A DNA stretch of 64,000 nt from CAZNUM01 sp964539305 (GTDB lineage Bacteria; Fidelibacterota; Marinisomatia; Marinisomatales; TCS55): assembly GCA_964539305.1 (NCBI GenBank), contig CAZIIM010000008.1:1-64000 (forward strand), written 5' to 3'. Shown in pieces: positions 61,666-64,000 of the stretch (position 1 is its first letter; each line of letters begins with the position of its first letter). The notes under the pieces are model-generated. The model saw only the letters and a program-made list of their open reading frames with translations, had not been told where the DNA came from and ran no database searches. The position numbers were made by a program, and so were the translations under genes.

Positions 61666-62019
61666 CTAGCCTTTAAAATGGCCATAGGCCGCTTTTACTA
61701 ACTCGACAATTTCTTCTTCACTGGCCCCCTGTTTCCGGTTCATATCAATAAACCGCTTCGTTTCCAGGGCGGTGGGGCAGGAACATTCCGCCACAATATC
61801 ATCACAGGCCCCGCAGGAACAATCAAACCGGGCTGCAATATCCATGGTCGGAACCGTAAAGACAGGCGCCTGCATCTGCGCCGTGGCTGGTGTTTCACTT
61901 CGGGGATTCAGGTACAATCCAATGGTTACCCCCATGAGCAGAATCGCCAGCCATAAAGTGTATTTAATTCCATTATTTTCAGGGATCGGTTTCTTTTGAA
62001 TTCCTTTTTTCGGTTTCAT
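61666..62019 (-). CDS. CcmH/NrfF-like membrane-anchored cysteine protein
   Basis: 117 residues: a short basic start, one transmembrane helix (YTLWLAILLMGVTIGLYL) and an exported domain with CSCGACDDIVAECSCPTA, then a helical hairpin with GASEEEIVELVKAAYG. The arrangement of a cysteine cluster followed by G-x-S-x-x-EI-V and a terminal YG is like the CcmH/NrfF redox proteins that prepare apocytochrome c for heme attachment. Four closely spaced cysteines (CxCxxC...CxC) could instead bind copper, which its position beside the copper ATPase would favour. Both readings are open. Confidence 0.6.
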   Translation of the reverse strand: MKPKKGIQKKPIPENNGIKYTLWLAILLMGVTIGLYLNPRSETPATAQMQAPVFTVPTMDIAARFDCSCGACDDIVAECSCPTALETKRFIDMNRKQGASEEEIVELVKAAYGHFKG

Positions 62020-62043
62020 GGTTAATCCTTTTCTATTGATTCA

Positions 62044-64000
62044 TTACAGTTTTACCGATCGCAGCCGCAGGGCATTTCCAATCACTGAAACAGAGCTGAA
62101 ACTCATGGCCGCAGCGGCAATTATTGGACTCAATAACAATCCAAAGATGGGATACAGTACTCCGGCAGCCACAGGGACACCGATGGAATTGTAGGCAAAG
62201 GCCCAGAACAGGTTCTGGCGGATATTCCGCATGGTGATCCGACTCAAACGCCGTCCACGGACAATACCGCTGAGATCCCCTTTAACCAGGGTCATTCCGG
62301 CGCTTTCGATGGCCACATCGGTCCCGGTCCCCATGGCAATGCCCACATGGGCCTGAGCCAGCGCTGGTGCATCATTGATGCCATCCCCCGCCATGGCCAC
62401 AATATTCCCTGCATCCTGCAGGCGTTTGACCACTTCGTGTTTCTGATCAGGTAGTACCTCTGCTTCAATATCTTCGATTCCCAATTGACTGGCAACCGCT
62501 TCAGCAGTGGTACGGTTATCACCCGTAAGCATGACAATTTGAATTCCTTCCTCCCGTAGGTCCCGCAGGGCCTTGGGAGTGGAAGTTTTGATGGGATCGG
62601 CAATTCCGATGAAACCGGCGACCTGATCTTCAATGCCAATGAATATGACCGTTTCACCTGCCCGGCGGCGTTCCTCGACCTTTTGGATCAAGGTCGTCAG
62701 ATCGAGACCCAGATCCGTCATGAAATGATGATTTCCGATTGTGACCCTTTTTCCTTCAATGGTACCGCTGACCCCTTTTCCGGTTATGGACTCAAAATTT
62801 TCCACTTTTGACAATTCCAGTTTCTTATCTTTTGCCGCCTTGACTACAGCCTCCGCCAGAGGGTGTTCACTGGCCTGTTCCAGACTGGCTGAGAAAGCCA
62901 GTAATTCGTCCTTGGAATAGTCAGAAGCAAGTTCGATGGTCACCACCCGTGGCTTTCCTTCCGTCAGAGTTCCGGTTTTGTCCACCACCAGGGTATTTAC
63001 TTTCTCCATGATTTCCAATACTTCAGCATTCTTAATCAGGACGCCAGCCATGGCCCCCCGACCTGTCCCCACCATGATGGACATGGGTGTCGCCAGTCCT
63101 AATGCACAGGGACAGGCAATAATCAAAACGGCCACAGCATTGACCAGAGCAAAGGCCAAACGGGGTTGTGGGCCAAACAAGCCCCACACAACAAAGGTAA
63201 TAACACTGATCCCGACGACTGCTGGGACGAAATAGGCGGCCACTTTATCCGCCAGGTTCTGGATGGGAGCCCGGCTCCGCTGGGCCTCACTGACCATTTG
63301 AACGATCTGAGCAAGAAGGGTATCTTCGCCGACGCGCTCCGCCTTCATGAGCAGGGTACCGGTTCCATTCACGGTGGCACCCGTAACTGTATCTCCCACA
63401 CCCTTCTTTACCGGGGCAGCTTCGCCGGTCACCATGGATTCGTCAATAATGCTTTGTCCTTCCACGACTGTACCATCCACAGGCACTTTGTCTCCGGGAC
63501 GAATGCGTAAAATGTCACCGGGTTGAACCTGTTCAAGAGGAATATCTTCCTCCGAGCCGTCTTCCCGAACAATTCGGGCCGTGTTGGGAGCCAGACCCAA
63601 CAGCATTTTTATGGCACTGCTGGTCTTGTCTCTGGCTTTCAGTTCCAGGACCTGACCCAAAAGAACCAGCGTCACAATAACAGCGGCGGCTTCAAAATAA
63701 ACAGCAACATCCCCATCCGCATTCCTGAACGCCAGGGGGAAAATTGAGGGGAAAAGAGTTGCAATCACACTGTAGCCATATGCTACACCAGTACCAATAG
63801 CAATCAGGGTAAACATATTCAGGTTACGGGTTTTAATGGAGTACCATCCGCGTACAAAGAAAGGTGCTCCGCCCCAGAGAACAACCGGGGTTGCCAGCAA
63901 TAATTCTATCCACTTCTGGCTGGATCCCAATACATTCCCCGAATCGGTGAACATGGCTGCCATGGTAATGGCCAATAACGGAAAGGACAGAACCACGCCC
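62044..64000 (-). CDS. copA: Cu+-type P1B ATPase, N-terminus outside the window
   Basis: At least 650 residues, open to the right edge. Present are the metal-channel CPC in IIACPCALGLATP, the phosphorylated aspartate in VVDKTGTLTEGKP, the actuator ESMVTGEAAPV, the SEHPLAEAV nucleotide motif (HP), GDGINDAPALAQA, and in the last helices YN (AFAYNSIGVP) and MSFSSVSV (MxxSS), the pair typical of Cu+/Ag+ exporters. It pumps copper out of the cytoplasm. The first helices and any N-terminal metal-binding domain are not in the window. It heads the metal gene run on this strand. Confidence 0.94.
   Translation of the reverse strand, partial: GVVLSFPLLAITMAAMFTDSGNVLGSSQKWIELLLATPVVLWGGAPFFVRGWYSIKTRNLNMFTLIAIGTGVAYGYSVIATLFPSIFPLAFRNADGDVAVYFEAAAVIVTLVLLGQVLELKARDKTSSAIKMLLGLAPNTARIVREDGSEEDIPLEQVQPGDILRIRPGDKVPVDGTVVEGQSIIDESMVTGEAAPVKKGVGDTVTGATVNGTGTLLMKAERVGEDTLLAQIVQMVSEAQRSRAPIQNLADKVAAYFVPAVVGISVITFVVWGLFGPQPRLAFALVNAVAVLIIACPCALGLATPMSIMVGTGRGAMAGVLIKNAEVLEIMEKVNTLVVDKTGTLTEGKPRVVTIELASDYSKDELLAFSASLEQASEHPLAEAVVKAAKDKKLELSKVENFESITGKGVSGTIEGKRVTIGNHHFMTDLGLDLTTLIQKVEERRRAGETVIFIGIEDQVAGFIGIADPIKTSTPKALRDLREEGIQIVMLTGDNRTTAEAVASQLGIEDIEAEVLPDQKHEVVKRLQDAGNIVAMAGDGINDAPALAQAHVGIAMGTGTDVAIESAGMTLVKGDLSGIVRGRRLSRITMRNIRQNLFWAFAYNSIGVPVAAGVLYPIFGLLLSPIIAAAAMSFSSVSVIGNALRLRSVKL

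Overview
The window looks like one scaffold of an uncultured double-membrane bacterium of the FCB superphylum. A Marinimicrobia-, Calditrichota- or KSB1-like lineage is my best guess, not a demonstrated placement. The reasons are a C-terminal type IX secretion (Por) sorting tail on a secreted metalloprotease, DUF4837- and DUF5683-type proteins, many outer-membrane barrels and lipoproteins, a TonB receptor with a carboxypeptidase-regulatory domain, and few strong Shine-Dalgarno sites. Four runs of exactly 100 N mark scaffold joins. Two of them (39223-39322 and 61245-61344) are flanked by the same 55-base sequence on both sides. Removing the N run and one copy restores a full reading frame each time, so these are assembly artefacts, not biology.

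Layout, left to right. 1-512 (minus strand): tRNA-Thr(TGT), tRNA-Tyr(GTA), tRNA-Gly(TCC), tRNA-Thr(GGT) and the first 13 codons of EF-Tu, the same order as the E. coli thrU-tyrU-glyT-thrT-tufB operon. 759-12210 (minus): a tightly coupled run yebC-ruvC-ruvA-aminotransferase-gcvT-epimerase-ftsK-(lolA candidate)-flippase-gmhB-ddl-nusG paralogue-cysS, covering recombination, envelope and housekeeping functions. 12383-15629 (plus): a LiuC-like crotonase, a thiolase-fold protein lacking the nucleophilic cysteine, its DUF35 zinc-ribbon/OB partner and a DUF503 protein. A 427-base intergenic stretch with hairpins and a repeated motif follows.

16057-30386 (minus): thioredoxin-TPR lipoprotein, thioesterase, accA, glycosyltransferase, rfbD-like reductase, DUF4837 lipoprotein, rnr, an Omp85-like barrel, a very large outer-membrane protein, a secreted propeller-like protein, lgt and a membrane protein with a zinc-ribbon tail. 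After a small plus-strand glycine-rich membrane protein come an exonuclease-DinG helicase fusion, an NSS transporter, RidA, a PPC-domain protein and alaS (30800-39881). At 41577-44139 (plus) three overlapping genes end in the sorted metalloprotease. 44153-47693 holds a flavin reductase, a TonB receptor and its lipoprotein. 47937-50980 is a conspicuously AT-rich pair of lipoproteins with Ig-like domains.

51141-57273 carries comM/yifB, ispG and TPR proteins. The right end, 57382-64000, holds a GDT1-type exchanger, a DUF2231 membrane protein and then a one-strand run of metal-handling genes: tandem heavy-metal-binding domains, a TRASH/YHS-like protein, SHOCT, DUF302, two Met/His-rich envelope proteins, a CcmH-like protein and a Cu+-type P1B ATPase cut by the window edge. 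The two parts I find most worth pursuing are the Cys-less thiolase/DUF35 pair and this metal cluster.
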